Shown: piece after piece, positions 1 to 11,723 of the stretch
How positions within the stretch are numbered: position 1 is the first letter of the stretch
Layout of the letters: each line of letters begins with the position of its first letter
Assembly (NCBI RefSeq): GCF_026914185.1
Contig: NC_070571.1
Location: 1,302,001-1,366,000 of the forward strand
Length of the DNA: 64,000 bases
From: Puccinia triticina
Taxonomy: Eukaryota > Basidiomycota > Pucciniomycetes > Pucciniales > Pucciniaceae
Direction: 5' to 3'
The notes under the pieces: model-generated
What the model was told of the DNA's origin: nothing
What the model saw: the letters and a program-made list of their open reading frames with translations, nothing else
The model's database searches: none
Translations under genes and position numbers: made by a program

Positions 1-557
1 CGGTGGCATCTACATCAGTATCTGTCTTGTTTATTTTCTCTTCTTTGTCTGTTGTGGCTCACTAAGATAAAACACGGCTATCGTAGGAGCTTCGTTTTAT
101 CTTGCCTAAATGGGCCTGCGGTTTCCTGTGCTACAGTTCAACTGGGTCTCTCAGCTTATCTGTTGCATGGCCTTGTCTGGCCTAATTGCGTGGCTTTGGT
201 GCTTACGGGTTGCGTTGGCTTCCGTGATTCTAGCAAGCAGTTTGTCTCGGGATTTTAGCCCTAGTCTTTCTGCGAGAGTCCTGTGGTTAAACACATTCGG
301 GTCAGTCTTGGTTACAAGCCTTCCGTTGTCTGATCTCTTGTACTCACAAGTTACTTGGAGCTGCTGCTTTAAGTTCTACCGATGGCGTTGCGGCTGATTG
401 TCTGGCTTCTGCAATTGTGGCGATACATTTTAGCTCTGCGTCTGGGTTAGGTCTGGACTGCGAAAGGGGCTTACCTTTCTTTGCAGCTGGGTCTGGGTCT
501 AACCTCGCGAGCTTCCTCGGGGGTTGCTGCGGGTCTGGGTCTGGGTTTGGCTCTGGG
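1..557. other. No recognisable gene
   Basis: I see no supported gene in this stretch. The reading frames are short and their composition is not coding-like. The part from about 490 to 570 is a run of GGGTCTGGGT-type repeats, so the Pro/Asp/Gln-rich frames there reflect simple sequence. Confidence 0.5.
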
Positions 558-862
558 GCTGATCCTGGATTCCTACAGGGACGAATGGCGTAGCGTTCTT
601 CTTGAGATGCTTGAGGGGTGAGACCACCATCCTTATCATAGCCCCCGCGGCCCCGCCAGCGCAGAGCGCAGGAATGTTTGACAAAAAGATGCAAGCTCAT
701 CGATTCTAGCATATGTATGTAGCATGACTGGTCTTCGCCATGAACAATCCCGTCATCAAAGGCACGCTAGGAGGCGGTGGGAAGGCTGGTGGCTCCAGGA
801 TCAGTCAACAGATATCACAGAAGCTGGGCTGGCGCTTTGCCCTAGTTGGCATTCTGAAGCTG
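558..862 (-). pseudogene. Mitochondrial carrier gene fragment, copy 1
   Basis: On the minus strand at about 684-590 a frame reads CAGGAAGAMIRMVVSPLKHL, which resembles the opening signature of the mitochondrial carrier (SLC25) family: a Gly-rich first helix, then a P-x-[DE]-x-x-[KR]-like motif, here SPLKHLK with the acidic residue missing. These carriers are six-helix inner-membrane transporters of about 300 residues; only about 30 residues are visible. The whole block is repeated in inverse orientation at 48775-49013 plus 49654-49710, where a TRIM interrupts it right after the MIR residues. The surrounding sequence (to 862) is conserved between the copies although I cannot read a protein from it. 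I call it a pseudogene fragment; the family call rests on one motif. Confidence 0.45.
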
Positions 863-1659
863 GGAAACAGTTGACATGGCTAGTTTGGAAAGACCCCAGG
901 CAGGCGTATTGCGAGGGCGACGGTTTAAGAAAAGCCTTGTCTTGTGGCAAGGGTCACCATGGGTCTCCATGGGTTTGTTGCGTGGCGGTGGTGTGGTTGT
1001 CAAGGAAGGATGAATACGCAAGTGCGCTGGTGGATCTTGAGGGCTGTGCCAGGTGGTGCCAAATTGTCTATAAAAAGAGGGCATTGGCTTGCTTTTTTGT
1101 GTCCCCCAGGCGTGCTGTACTTGCAGCATGTGGTTTGTCCCAAACTTAACAAAGTCCCTCTGCTGCGGGCGTGTGTCTTGCAAAGCAAGCCTCCGACAGC
1201 CCTTGGCAGGAGGGACTTGCACCTTATCGCCCCTTTCTGCGGGGTCAAGATTCTAAATTTAGGTGGCAGGAGTTTTCAAACTTCTATAATTCCTTGCTTC
1301 CATGTCTTTCTTTGGAATAAATTTGTTTAGGTGAAAGATCAGCTTGTGCCTGTCCAACCTAAAGAATTTGGGTAACTTCACAACATTCCTTCTGGTCCAA
1401 AAAAAATCTTGAAATATACACAAAATGAGGATTTTGCACGGAAAGGGTCTGTGCTCACCAACACACTTTCCACAGTTTACTCTCCACAAGAATGTAGAGG
1501 GGATCATGAGAGATGTAAACATCTATACTCTTTTCTCCAGCATGTTCCAATGACATTGAGCTAATAAACAAGGAGTGGATGTGGTGGGTGAGCTGTAGAA
1601 AAAATAAACAAAATACCTTGAAAATCCATTCTTGGTGCGCGAGTTTGGGGAGCTAAGGG
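863..1659. other. No recognisable gene
   Basis: Both strands have only short frames without family motifs. The sequence from about 1560 is AT-rich. I see nothing supportable. Confidence 0.4.
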
Positions 1660-2530
1660 GTAAGTCCCTCCTGACAGTATGGCGCTTCTACCTGTGCGCG
1701 GTAGACAGCGGGCTGAGGGGATGGTGCGGAAAAGGGCTGCCCTTGGGGTTGATCCGGAAGTGAGTCGTGGAATCAGACAGATAGCGGGTGGTAGGGATTT
1801 TGAGAGGACGAGGGGGATGGAATACCCCTCGGCGGTTTGAGGTTTTAGGAAAAAAAAAAGGAAGGGATGAAGGAGTTCCTTTGTGAAGGTATGCGAAAAA
1901 AGGTTCGGAAGTATGCGCGAAGTGCGTCGGGAAAAGAAGCTCGGATAGGATCAATAAACTCCGCCGTCTCAGGTACTCAAAAAAAACTCTCCAGAAATAA
2001 GCTCCAAAATCTTGACAATACTTTTCTTGGATCAGAAAGAGGTACCATGCCGACCCCTCCTCTAAGTTTGGCTGAACTTCAATTCAGGGTCGGTGACAGT
2101 CCTTGCGACAGGCTGCACGACAGGCCCTCGTGCCCGCCGCGCGCGCGCTACAATCTAGGGAGAGAAAACAGAGACCGCGACCAAAACAAAAACAAGGAAA
2201 CCAGACACAACAAACAAACAAACAAAACTAAAGCCAAAACCAACCCATCTCCTACACTCCCATCCAACGCGCGCAGAAGAGAAACAGAAAGAAATAGCAC
2301 ACCCCTAAAAGAAAAAGAGACAGTCAAACAAAACAACAAAAGAAACAAACAAAAAGAAAAAAAAGGAGACAGGAGAGGTCGAAAACTGAGAAGAACAGAA
2401 ACCATACGAGAACCAAGAGAAGGACCAGGGAGGTGGAGAGAAAACCAGGAGAGCCGGACAATTCTTGATCCTGATACGCGTGCCGCCATCAAAACTTTTA
2501 GACTTGACTAGATGATCCTGCGTGGGGGGT
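1660..2530 (-). repeat. Diverged gypsy LTR-like segment
   Basis: The segment has the same order of sequence blocks as the better preserved minus-strand LTR at 10923-11723: a GC-rich start, a CGCGCGCTACAA block followed by long purine/AAAC-rich sequence, a CCAACGCGCGCAGAA block, and a TTGATCCTGATACGCG block near the end. It is much more diverged. The long Lys/Arg/Asn-rich plus-strand frame at 1867-2511 and its minus shadow are products of this low-complexity sequence and I do not call them genes. Ends are approximate and no target duplication was found. Confidence 0.4.
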
Positions 2531-2639
2531 GATTTCTTGATTTTGCGCCTTTTCACGGCCTCCACCAATTTGATCACCACAACGGAGGCTTGCTTTGCGA
2601 GTTCACCCCCAAAGTCTTGAGGCACTTTGTTAAGTTTGG

Positions 2640-2849
2640 GCAAAAAAGAAAGTGGAGAGATACATGATGATAAGTGGCCAGATTGGGTAACTATGCAGGC
2701 CACTGAAGTCTGTGGATGCAGAAAAACTTGCAACTATCCATTGAAAACAAATGGGCCCTCACCAGATTACAATTTGCAGGAAGGCTTTGACTGCATAGTT
2801 ACCCAATCTGGCCACTTATCATCATGTATCTCTCCACTTTCTTTTTTGC
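2640..2849. mobile_element. MITE-like inverted repeat, 59-bp perfect arms
   Basis: Arms 2640-2698 and 2791-2849 are perfect inverted copies of each other, beginning GCAAAAAAGAAAGTGG, with a 92-bp centre. This looks like a miniature inverted-repeat element or a recent hairpin. I found no convincing target site duplication, so the superfamily is unknown. The two arms also create mirror-image short frames that are not genes. Confidence 0.6.
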
Positions 2850-3620
2850 TCCCTCCTAGGATATTGGTGTGGCTGGGTGGGTGTATGGCTACATGCACAC
2901 TCTCTCAAACCACCCACCGCCCTAGCGCCTCACTATTTCAGGGAAATTGCACAAAAAAAATCACTTTAGATGTTGCAAATTAATAACAGAAACCTCATGT
3001 ATGATAAGATTTGGAATATTAAATCTCCATTGCTCTTTAGCCTGAAGAGAAGAGTGACATTTATTGGTAGTTTTTGGGCTCCAAGCTAATAAAATCAGAG
3101 AAAGAAATTTAGTAAATAATTTTTCCCACTCATCAGTATTTATAAAAAAAGTAGGAAAGCAAACTTTGGCCTGCATTGGGCAAATGTTTGTAGTCACAAC
3201 CCTGGGATCTCAGCCAGTTTCTTGACAGTGGAATTCCGTCAGCCTTATCACAAAGTCTGTGCACCAGTTTTCATAGACACTTGGATATCACATTGTCATG
3301 CATGAAGAGTAGCTCTCAAAGGATGTGAATATGTAACTTCTGACTGTTTGTTGCAAAAATTGGGGTTTCTTGATTATTTTTTCCATATTTTTTTGCAAGA
3401 GGTGAAAAAATGACACAGGTTGCCAAATATCAAGAAGAAAAATAATTAAGATTGGGAGTGCAAAAACACAGGAAGTATATGAATGATGCAATAAATAAAT
3501 CAAAAAATGAACCTATGAAAAAAAAGAGAAAATGCAGCCAAACATCTGAGAGCATCACCACCACCAGGATTTCAGGGGAACAAGCGAAGGTGATGGGGAT
3601 AAAGGCCTATAACACGATGT
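2850..3620 (-). other. Unidentified coding-like remnant
   Basis: The minus strand reads nearly open from about 3503 to 2961 in two stretches (3503-3288 and 3197-2961) separated by a stop. It is rich in aromatic and hydrophobic residues and contains the segment CFPTFFINTDEWEKLF. I do not recognise the family. It could be a decayed transposon protein; there is no start, domain motif or neighbour that settles it. Confidence 0.25.
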
Positions 3621-3639
3621 GATCAAGTCGACAATGGTG

Positions 3640-4130
3640 AGCTATGAAGTGATTTGGTACAGATCAAAGGAAAAAGGGACTAACTCTTTCGCCGAGCATT
3701 GGTTTGCCCATCAGGCTCTTGCGCTCTTCGACTTCATACACCAATCGCCAGATCCACTTGCCCCCTTTGCCTTCTTTGTCTTCAACGACGTACTTGCCAG
3801 CGTTTCTCATGTCGAGGTTGGCTTGTCAGCTGATAAAGTCCCTCCTGCCGGCCGCATTGCGTTGAGACTTGCCCTCCAGAAGTACATAAGCTTCTTCGTA
3901 GTCGGGGGCGACGACTTTGTGTAAGACAGGAACCTGTTGCATCGAATCATAGTGGAAAGGGTAGCCGACTTGTTCGGTGGTGAAGTAGAGCAAGTCATCC
4001 TCGCGGTTATAGTAGCTGAATGTGAAGACCGGAGCAATCTCCCTGAAGCCTTCTTGATCAAACCATATCTGAAGGGTGCGGAAGAGCTGGCCGACGGTAA
4101 AGCATCACTCTCGTTATTGTGAAGTTTGCT
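3640..4130 (-). pseudogene. Unidentified gene fragment (acidic/aromatic frame)
   Basis: The minus strand encodes a coding-looking stretch from about 4110 to 3830 with the segment YYNREDDLLYFTTEQVGYPF. It ends at TGA (about 3824), and a further frame contains GKYVVEDKEGKGGKWIWRLV down to about 3680. The amino-acid mix is that of a soluble, folded protein, unlike the surrounding repeats. I do not recognise the family. The stop between the two parts suggests an intron or a broken gene. It lies downstream of the Ser/Pro-rich frame at 4155-4688, so the two may have been one gene, but no splice pattern proves this. Confidence 0.3.
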
Positions 4131-4154
4131 GTTGTCCAGACTATGAAAGGGGAT

Positions 4155-4688
4155 TCAATTTGTGGTCGAATTTTGGTACGAGTCACCGGTATGAGGAGTG
4201 ATAGGGAGGATGCCATGGGATGGAAAGAATTGATCAGGTTGGATGATTTGAAACATGTTTGCTGAAGGCGAATCTATGGAACTTCCAGTAAAGGAACTAT
4301 CGGCTGTGCCGGAGCTCGATGCCACACTGTCGGTGTCAAGGCTCAATAGGGGATTGCTCGTGGGAGCTGGCAGAACAATGGCCAAAGGAGTGTGGGGGTA
4401 TATTGCGCGACGGTGAGCTTGAATGGGGGATGGGCCAGGCTTGATATGGTCTGCAGGATACTGGGAGGGAGGCGAAGGAGGGCAGGTTCTATGGCGCAGC
4501 GGGCCGACTGGCGGAAATTGAGATGTACAAGACTGCTTGATTGAACGAGTTACTGCGCCACATACATCATCTGAAGCAGAACCCATACTCTCCTTTCTCA
4601 GATTCTTCTTCTCCGGAATGTTAAAGGTTAACTTGCGAGCCAAGGATATCGGCTTGGGAGTGGTTGGGGTACCAGGAGTCTGTGCCAC
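4155..4688 (-). CDS. Ser/Pro/Thr-rich low-complexity frame, uncertain
   Basis: This minus-strand frame of 177 codons is rich in Ser, Pro and Thr (runs such as TPGTPTTPKP), typical of disordered linkers in fungal regulatory proteins. No folded domain, signal peptide or membrane segment is visible. A stop codon lies upstream, so it would need to be an internal exon or start near 4688. It sits between the G-beta remnant and the unidentified fragment at 3640-4130, all on the same strand. It may be part of a decayed host gene; function unknown. Confidence 0.3.
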   Translation of the reverse strand: MAQTPGTPTTPKPISLARKLTFNIPEKKNLRKESMGSASDDVCGAVTRSIKQSCTSQFPPVGPLRHRTCPPSPPSQYPADHIKPGPSPIQAHRRAIYPHTPLAIVLPAPTSNPLLSLDTDSVASSSGTADSSFTGSSIDSPSANMFQIIQPDQFFPSHGILPITPHTGDSYQNSTTN

Positions 4689-4799
4689 CCCCGGCTTGAA
4701 TACGGATGTGTTTGTTCATGTCCGGACCTAGACAGAAGCAAACACAACAAGAACCAGAACAAGGTGAGCAAGACAATCCGTGCAGACAATGTGAAGTAC

Positions 4800-5226
4800 T
4801 GCTGACCTTGAGCATACTATCCCAGCTACCTGTACAAAGCACCATTCGGTTAGACAAGATGCAAAGACGAGGTTCTCATGGCCGGCCAGAACACCAACTC
4901 TTTTGCCCTTCAGCGTGTTCCAGAAGTTGCAGTTAAAGTCGTTGTAGCACGCAAAGAGCATCCGGGGAGAGGCGGAGAAGGCAACCGAGGTGATCCCGCA
5001 GAGCACGTAGTTGTGTACTGATCAGCGCGCAGTTCCCTCAGGTCAAACAGCCAGCACAAGGCATCGTCCGAGCCCGTCGCAAATGCATCCCCGTTGGGAA
5101 AGAAGCTGTATCATGGTTGAAGCGACAAGCAAGTACAATGAGTTTTAGGATTGAGGCAGTCGGACCGGGTAAAAAAAGCAAGGAGCTTACCATACATGCA
5201 GCATTTATATCCCATTCGTGCCCTAC
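4800..5226 (-). pseudogene. Heterotrimeric G-protein beta subunit, C-terminal remnant
   Basis: Three blocks on the minus strand match the last WD40 blades of G-beta: GHEWDINAACM (about 5221-5189), [20 protein letters not shown] (about 5110), and [10 protein letters not shown]...[22 protein letters not shown] (about 5000-4870), then [14 protein letters not shown] (4857-4812). G-beta is a seven-bladed propeller that couples receptors to signalling at the plasma membrane. The blocks are separated by intron-like sequence with GT/AG borders, so this is a DNA-level duplicate rather than a retrocopy. It is broken: the frame shifts after AGHENLV, the terminal Trp-Ala and stop are lost, and several blade residues are changed. 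The N-terminal five blades are absent. Confidence 0.75.
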
Positions 5227-5229
5227 AAA

Positions 5230-6040
5230 GTATTTAGATCAAGAATAATATCAAAGCAAGGAAAGGAAGTCCTAGGATTTACAAATGTTGGACTATCAGC
5301 TGAAAGATAGAATGGACTTTCTAGTCGAAACAAATTACCTGAGGTTACTATATGTGGTATGTGTCACTTGTCCCATAATCATCATTCCCCGGCTTTCCCC
5401 AGTCCCCCGATTCGACTCGAGATGTGGCTTTTGAATGTACAGTGATTCTGGTAGTAGTTGCCGCAAGTTGATTGGCGGATGGCCAAGGCGGCGGAGACAG
5501 TGTGCGGTGGCTGGTTTTGTTTGTGGTGTTGAGTTGAGCAGGCAACGGCATGGGCGTGGTAACAAGTGCAACTGGATCCATACTGTCATAGCCAGTGGCA
5601 AAAGAGGTTGAGCGGGTATATAAGAAGGCCAGCATGTCAGGCATGAATGTCCCCCAGGGGTTCCGGTTTCGTCCGCCCCCTCCCTGGAAGCCCCTTAGTT
5701 GCTTGATTAGGCCCCTCCTTGATGGCTCTTTCACAGAGTCTTTCACAACCGGCCCTTTTTTGCTTGTTGCTATGGCACAGCTGGAGGGTCATCCATAGGG
5801 CCTTTGGGTCTTTGGGGATATTTTCAATGGCTTTGTCTAAATTGTGTGCTCTTCTGTTGTGATATTTTTTAATTAAAAAATACGCCAAAACTTAGATCTA
5901 GGTTTCTGCGTTTGTGTGGATTTAATAAACTTGGAATTCAAAATTCATCTAAAATGATGAACATAATTATCATGCAATCAGAAATTCAAAAGAAACTATT
6001 TTTTAATTAATTAATTCACCATGGGAGTTTCCTTGGTACT
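5230..6040. repeat. Gene-poor stretch with a dispersed repeat (5676-5945)
   Basis: No gene can be supported here. The part from about 5676 to 5945 (GGAAGCCCCTTAGTTGCTTG ... AATAAACTTGG) has a diverged second copy at about 35525-35755, so it is a dispersed repeat of unknown type. The rest is unremarkable. Confidence 0.4.
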
Positions 6041-7300
6041 TGTGTGCAAGTGCCATCTCTGAACTCAGTCATAGATTTGGTTGGATCTCAGTTAGATGCT
6101 GGTTGGAAGGCAATTTCATGCCTGCCACAAAGTAAGTTTCTAAGAACTGGAATCATACCAAACACCATGAAAAACCTGAAGGTAACTGCCAGCGGGTGCA
6201 GGTGTTCATTCTGGGTCAAAATTCATGCAGGTGTCCACACCTGCTGCGGGTACCCGGGTGCAAAGTGTCAGCTCTAGTGGGAGGTCTTATTTTGCTCCGG
6301 TACTACGGTTTGAATTTAGCGCTGTGGGGCCAACTTTCACAAAACCATGTAACCTGTGCGGGTTTCTGTGACACATTGTGTCAGACAAACGTATGCGCAC
6401 AGGTACGTAGACCATCACCCAGCCATATCATTCCAAGATGAGTGCCCTGCAATCCCAGGGGCAAATTAGCTGAATCCTTTAATAATTCTATCTGATTTTT
6501 ATCCATCAGCACAGAAATCCTGTTGAAACCCTGGGTAATCTGAGGGTCCCCTGGACTTGTTCCAGAATTCTAACTCTCTTGGGACAAAATTTAGCAGCTG
6601 AAGAATGTGTCACACAAATTTACACATGTGTGCTGGTGTGTCACATTTTTCATCACTGAGCCAAGTGATGCCAACCCGAGTGCTCATGCAGAGCCAGGGG
6701 CTTAGGTGGACCCTTCAAAGAAATTTATAAAGTTCAGCCATATGTACACAAATGATTTTGAGGATATTTTCTGAAGTCATACACAACTCCTGATTAATAT
6801 GAGGTTTTTTTGCGGGACTTTTCCCAGAAATTCAAGCATTTTGTGAAAAAATTCAGCAACTAAAGAATGTGTCACACAAACTTACACGTGTATCTTTAAT
6901 TTGTGTAACACTAACATATCTCAACATATCTCAAGCTTTTTGGGATTTATGATAAACACATGATACAATGAAATATACAAAGCTGGCACTTTGCACCCGG
7001 GTACCCACAGCGGGTGCAGGTACCTTCCTGAATTTTGACCCAGAATGGATAACTGCACCTGCTAGCTGTTACCTGGTACTTCCAAGGGCACCCACCCACA
7101 GGTACCTAGTACCCGCCAATGGGCACTAGGGGCAAGTAGAGCTGTGCAGAATGGGAATTTGTGCGCAGGTACCTGCCTGAATTTGGACCCAGATGGACAC
7201 CCGCACCCGCACCCGGCGCATACCTGAGCACTTCCACAGGTACCCGCCTGTGTACCCGCCAACGGGTACTATGGACCAGCTCTTCCTCCCACAGTATCAC
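6040..7300. mobile_element. Inverted-repeat element with GGTACCCG-type motifs
   Basis: The block at about 6178-6280 (GCGGGTGCAGGTGTTCATTC, then GGGTACCCGGGTGCAAAGTG) occurs in inverse orientation at about 6984-7080. More GGTACCCGC-like motifs continue to about 7270. This is the architecture of a non-autonomous DNA transposon with repetitive subterminal regions, similar in motif to the 9836-11828 element. I could not fix the outer ends or a target duplication. Confidence 0.45.
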
Positions 7301-7482
7301 CATGAGCCTGAGTCTCTATAGTGACAGCAGGACACAAGAAAGTGGGGGGCAATATTTGGATTTCTTTGGATAAAGAAAACACAAATATTAGAGAGAGAGA
7401 GAAAGAGAGAGAGAAACTGAGCAGATTCAAGCAATGCTGCAACCAATCCGTGGCGGGTATCAGGATCAGGGGTGTATAGTAT

Positions 7483-8370
7483 GGGGCAGGCAAAATCCAC
7501 ACCAAAAAATTACTTCATCCACTTCAAAAATGGAGTGAACAGTAGTCCACTCCAACTTTCATTGGAGTGAACCATAGCCTACTCCAAATTTTGTTGGAGT
7601 GAACAAAATTACACTCCAAAAAAGCCTGTTTTTTGGAGTGTACCCATGATGCAGTCCAAAAATTTTGGAGTGAACCCAATTCCACTCCAAAAATATTTTT
7701 TCCAAAGTAAAATGATTCATTTTTTTGGAGTGCACAGACGTTCACTCCAAATTTATTGGAGTGGTTTTCCACAATATTCTAGTGAAAGAATTCAGGGTTC
7801 TCAAAGAGGAACAAAACCTTATGTCAGCATCATATGTGTATTTAAAATACATCTAAAATGATGTATGTACAATTCTTTCAGTTTCTACAATGACTAAAAC
7901 CTTCACCAGAAATAAATTAGGGGGGATTCAATTAGGTTGATTCATCTAACCTGCATACTACTGCTATAAAGTTTTCCTGGTACTCCATCCCAAGAACTTG
8001 GAATATACATTTTTCAAAGTTACAAGTTTCAATTATACAGATTCCAAATTGCATTTTTTTTTTTAAATTTGAGAAGCCTTAATCCACTCCAATAAATTTG
8101 GAGTAAACATCTGTGCACTCCAAAAAAAAAAAAATGAAAAAATCTCCCTTGAAAAAATATTTTTGGAGTGGAATTGGGTTCCCTCCAAAATTTTTGGAGT
8201 GCATCATGGGTACACTCCAAAAAACAGGCTTTTTTGGAGTGTAATTTTGTTCACTCCAACAAAATTTGGAGTAGGCTATGGTTCACTCCAATGAAAGTTG
8301 GAGTGGACTACTGTTCACTCCATTTTTGAAGTGGATGAAGTAATTTTTTGGTGTGGATTTTGCCTGCCCC
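7483..8370. mobile_element. hAT-type foldback element, 888 bp
   Basis: The ends are GGGGCAGGCAAAATCC and its exact complement, flanked by a perfect 8-bp direct repeat TATAGTAT at 7475-7482 and 8371-8378, the duplication length of hAT transposons. The inverted arms are very long, about 280 bp each (7483-7765 and 8090-8370), and full of ACTCCAA / TTGGAGT motifs like hAT subterminal transposase sites. The centre has no transposase, so it is non-autonomous. The terminal GGGGCAGGC is shared with the larger element at 43881-48731. Confidence 0.85.
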
Positions 8371-8375
8371 TATAG

Positions 8376-9395
8376 TATTGCAATACCCCAATCCTTAGGA
8401 TTGGGATTGTATTGTCTTGCCAATACAATACACTGTATTGGTAGACTTATGTATCACACATCCAATCCAATACATTGGATTTTGCCCATGTGTATCTTGC
8501 GGAGCAATAAAATCCCGCCTAAACCCAATATGTATTGGGCTGTATAGCCCCAAGCACCCTGGCACTGTTGTATGCCAGGTGTCACATACATTTCCCTGCA
8601 TACACACTTGACCATTGCCTCCTCGGCCATCATCAGCACTACTGAGGTCATCCGTGCCGTCCTTGACACCCAGCCCAGTCTTGCCGTCTACCCATCCCGA
8701 GCTCCTTGCCCCAACCAAGCCATCAGGTCAGTTCAAGCTGCTTGCCCAGAAGAACAAACGCTCTCCGCGGGCCATTGTAATTTGTTGTCAGCACCAGCGC
8801 CCCAGCTGCTTGAGCTCCTCATTGTCTGCGCCGGCCCGCTCCGGCTGCTGGCCAAGCCCTAGCACTGTCAAGCTCTTCCTCTCCAATCTCCAGCTCATCG
8901 CCAACCACTACCACCGCCTCGCCCGCCGACTCTCCCCCATCCCGGCCACCTCCGCCCAGAATTGCCAACACCGTCCAGAAAAAAATGTGAGTCACTCTTC
9001 CTATTTTCACATCCCACACCTGATCCCCTAAGTGCGCAGTGGTGCGCGGCCGGGGCGGCATTGTCCCCCTGCCACGGCGTTGTGGGGCCGAGTGGAAACC
9101 GGCGGCGTTGTCGTGTGACCTTTGGCACCTTCTTTGCAGGATGATGTGGAGGCCGGTAAATCAGAATGTAATTAATCAAAAAAAAAATCCATGTGAGCCT
9201 GGATCAATAATGTATAGGTATTGCAATACAATACAATTAAAAACAATACTTGGTATTGGCTTCTCAATACAATACCATAGTATTGTATCAAGAAGCCGAT
9301 CCAATACAGCTCTTTCTGATACAAAGTATTGGAAAACCAATCCAATCCTCTGTATTGGCCAATACCTGTATTGGATCGGATTGGTTGCAGTGTTG
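8376..9395. mobile_element. AATAC-rich inverted-repeat element with GC-rich core
   Basis: Sequences rich in CAATAC/GTATTG flank a GC-rich core on both sides (8376-8535 and 9215-9395), consistent with subterminal repeats of a non-autonomous transposon. The core (about 8570-9140) has longer frames on both strands, some with plausible composition, and an AG acceptor-like site before GATGATG near 9140, so it may be a captured gene fragment. I recognise no family and found no target duplication. Confidence 0.35.
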
Positions 9396-9827
9396 ATTCA
9401 AGATAAGCAGATATTCAAGGTTATTCTGGTGGGTACTAACTTCCACTGGCAATGCTACCTCCTTAAGGGAGTGCTGCCAAGCTGTGCTAGAGAGTACAAC
9501 AGCCTCCTCTTGACAAAGAAACGTGGAGGGCTCCTGGATTAGACAAGTTTAATCCAGCCACAATTTTTTAGCTTCCTTCTAAGTTCTGGATATTCAAGGT
9601 TCTTTGAAGGGAAACCTATGTGGTTTGTTTCTTACAAAAACCACAGAAAAAGAAGGATATGATGCAGCAGAATCCTTTGGTTGATAGTGTCAAGATAGGT
9701 GCAGACCTGTGATCAAAGATGGGGCAAAGGCCAGCAAAAGGGAGAGCAATCAAGGAGACACAGAGTTGTGCCTCTGAGATAAACAAGGTTCAGTGAAAGA
9801 GGTTCCTTACTTTCAATATCCTAGGTG
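9396..9827. other. No recognisable gene
   Basis: I see only short frames and no repeat structure that I can support in this stretch. Confidence 0.4.
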
Positions 9828-10049
9828 CCTGTGACTAAAGATCGCCCGTGGGTACCCGTGGGGGGTACCCGGTATCCGTAGGCGGGTACCCGTCAGCCCT
9901 CAGCGGGTACCCGCCCGCGGGTGCCGTGTGCAGGTCCGGGTATGTAAATTTTGGATGGCGGGTACCCGTCCAGGTACCCGCTGCAAAAGGCCTGGAGACA
10001 AGCAGTCGCGGACGACCTTTTGCAGCGCGATCATGGCCCCCGTAACCTA

Positions 10050-10860
10050 ACCCTCTTGGTGTCCAGCACATGCTGGACACCAAGAGGGCATACACTCTCA
10101 ATGTCTGGCACAGACCGGACATTGAGAGGGTGTATGTATGCCCTCTCAATGTCCGGTATGTGCTGGACACCAAGGGGGCATACACTCTTGATGTACGGCA
10201 CAGAGCGGACATCGGGAGGGTGTATGTACATATGCCCTCTCGATGTCCGGTCTGTGCTGGACACCAAGAGGGCATATATCTTGATGTCCGGCACAGAGCG
10301 GACATCGGGAGGTTGTATGTACATATGCCCTCTCAATTTCCGGTCTGTGCTGGACACCGAGAGGGCATATATCTTGATGTCCGGCCCAGACTGGACATTG
10401 AGAATTCACACGCAGACATCCCTCTCAATATCCAGCCCAGACCGCGCACCAAGAGGGTATATACACCCTCAATGACGGTCTATGCCAGCTTCGAGGGTGG
10501 TGTAAACTCTTGGTCCGGCACAGACCAGACATTGGGGGGGTAAACACACACCCTCTTGATGTCCGTCTGTGCCATCAAGACTGTATGCCCTCGTGGTGTC
10601 CAGCACAGACCGGACATCAAGAGGGCATATGTACATACACCCTCCCGATGTCCGCTCTGTGCCGGACATCGAGAGGGTATATGAACCCTTGATGACCGGC
10701 CTGTGTCGGTCATCAAGGGTTCGGACATCAAGAGGGCATATGTACATACACCCTCCCGATGTCCGCTCTGTGCCGGACATCGAGAGGGTATATGAACCCT
10801 TGATGACCGGCCTGTGTCGGTCATCAAGAGGTTACATACCCTTGAAGCCAGCATAGACCG
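10050..10860. repeat. Palindromic minisatellite, array A
   Basis: The array repeats a dyad unit built from GTCCGGTCTGTGCTGGACA flanked by CCTCTCGAT / ATCGAGAGG-like arms and a TATGTACATATG-type spacer. Units alternate in strand, so both strands read nearly the same. Many frames cross the array on both strands (repeating CPLDVRSVLDT-like peptides); these are artefacts of the repeat and not genes. Arrays B and C have the same core with GACCGGTC in place of GTCCGGTC. Confidence 0.85.
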
Positions 10861-10922
10861 GTTAGAGGGTTGAATCGTAGGCGGTACCCGTGATACCCGC
10901 CACGGGTACCGCCGGTACCCGC

Positions 10923-11723
10923 TGAGGAACTCCGTCCGGTGCTAGGCCGGCGGCAGTTGGGGGAGGGGAATGGAAGAGAAAGGAAAATGTGTTGTATGCC
11001 CTCCGGGGTGATTGGCCGTGAGTGAGCGCTGAGATTCGTGTAAGCGTGGGGGGGTTTTGATTTTACAACGGCTGGAGTGGCGCGTCGGCGATTTTGTTGT
11101 TGAGAAAAGAGCCGGGGATACTGCCGGCGGGATTGTGATCTAAACCAAAGGATGGGAGAGATCGGCGTTGCGGGGTAAACAAACTTAGAAGACGTGGGAT
11201 TCGGGCAGACAAGTGCCAAGACGTGAACTTTGAATTTTGATGGATTGACTGAAATTATATGGTTCAGAGTGGGTCCATGCCGCTCCAAAGCCGGAGTTCG
11301 AACTGAACTCAAACCCTGGAGCTTGTGACATCTAACAGACAGCTCATCACAACCTAGCGCGCACGCGCGCGCTACAACAAACAAAACAGCAGACACAAAA
11401 CAAAACAAAAGGAAACAAGACAAAATCCAACCCTCCTCATCCAAACCCTATCCAACGCGCGCAGAATGAAAGAGGAAAATAACAAAACATGATGAAAGTG
11501 AAATAGAAAGGGAACAAAGACATAAAAACAGAAACAAAAAGAAAGAAGGAAAAGAAAACCTGAAACGTCTTGAGGATGCGCGCCACGCCGCGCCATTGAA
11601 TCTTGAGGAAGCCTTGAGGGCCGGAAAATTGAAGTCTTGATGTCTTGAATCCTGACGTCCTCTGGCGCGCGCCATGCGCGGAAAAAAGCTTGATCCTACG
11701 CGTGTACCAGATTGTCCACCACA
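10923..11723 (-). mobile_element. Solo Ty3/gypsy LTR
   Basis: Read on the minus strand it begins TGTGGTGGACAATCTGG and ends GAGTTCCTCA, matching the LTRs of the full gypsy element at 24921-35455 along its whole 801-bp length with clear divergence. It is flanked on both sides by CCGC (10919-10922 and 11724-11727), a 4-bp target duplication. No internal region is attached, so it arose by LTR-LTR recombination. Frames within it on the minus strand are LTR sequence and not genes. Confidence 0.9.

Noticed and set aside
1867..2511. 214-codon plus-strand Lys/Arg/Asn-rich frame as a gene
   Set aside because: It lies in purine-rich LTR-like sequence; composition is that of AAAC/GAAA repeats and it has no motif.
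2640..2849. Assignment of the 59-bp inverted repeat to a known superfamily
   Set aside because: No TA, 3-bp, 8-bp or 9-bp duplication could be found at its ends.
8570..9140. Host gene in the GC-rich core
   Set aside because: Frames on both strands look similar in quality, no domain is recognisable and splice sites are isolated.
10050..10860. CRISPR-like array or repeat-protein gene suggested by regular repeats and many long frames on both strands
   Set aside because: Units are palindromic and adjo each other with no unique spacers, the context is eukaryotic transposon, and frames on both strands repeat the same peptide words because the DNA is a dyad minisatellite.
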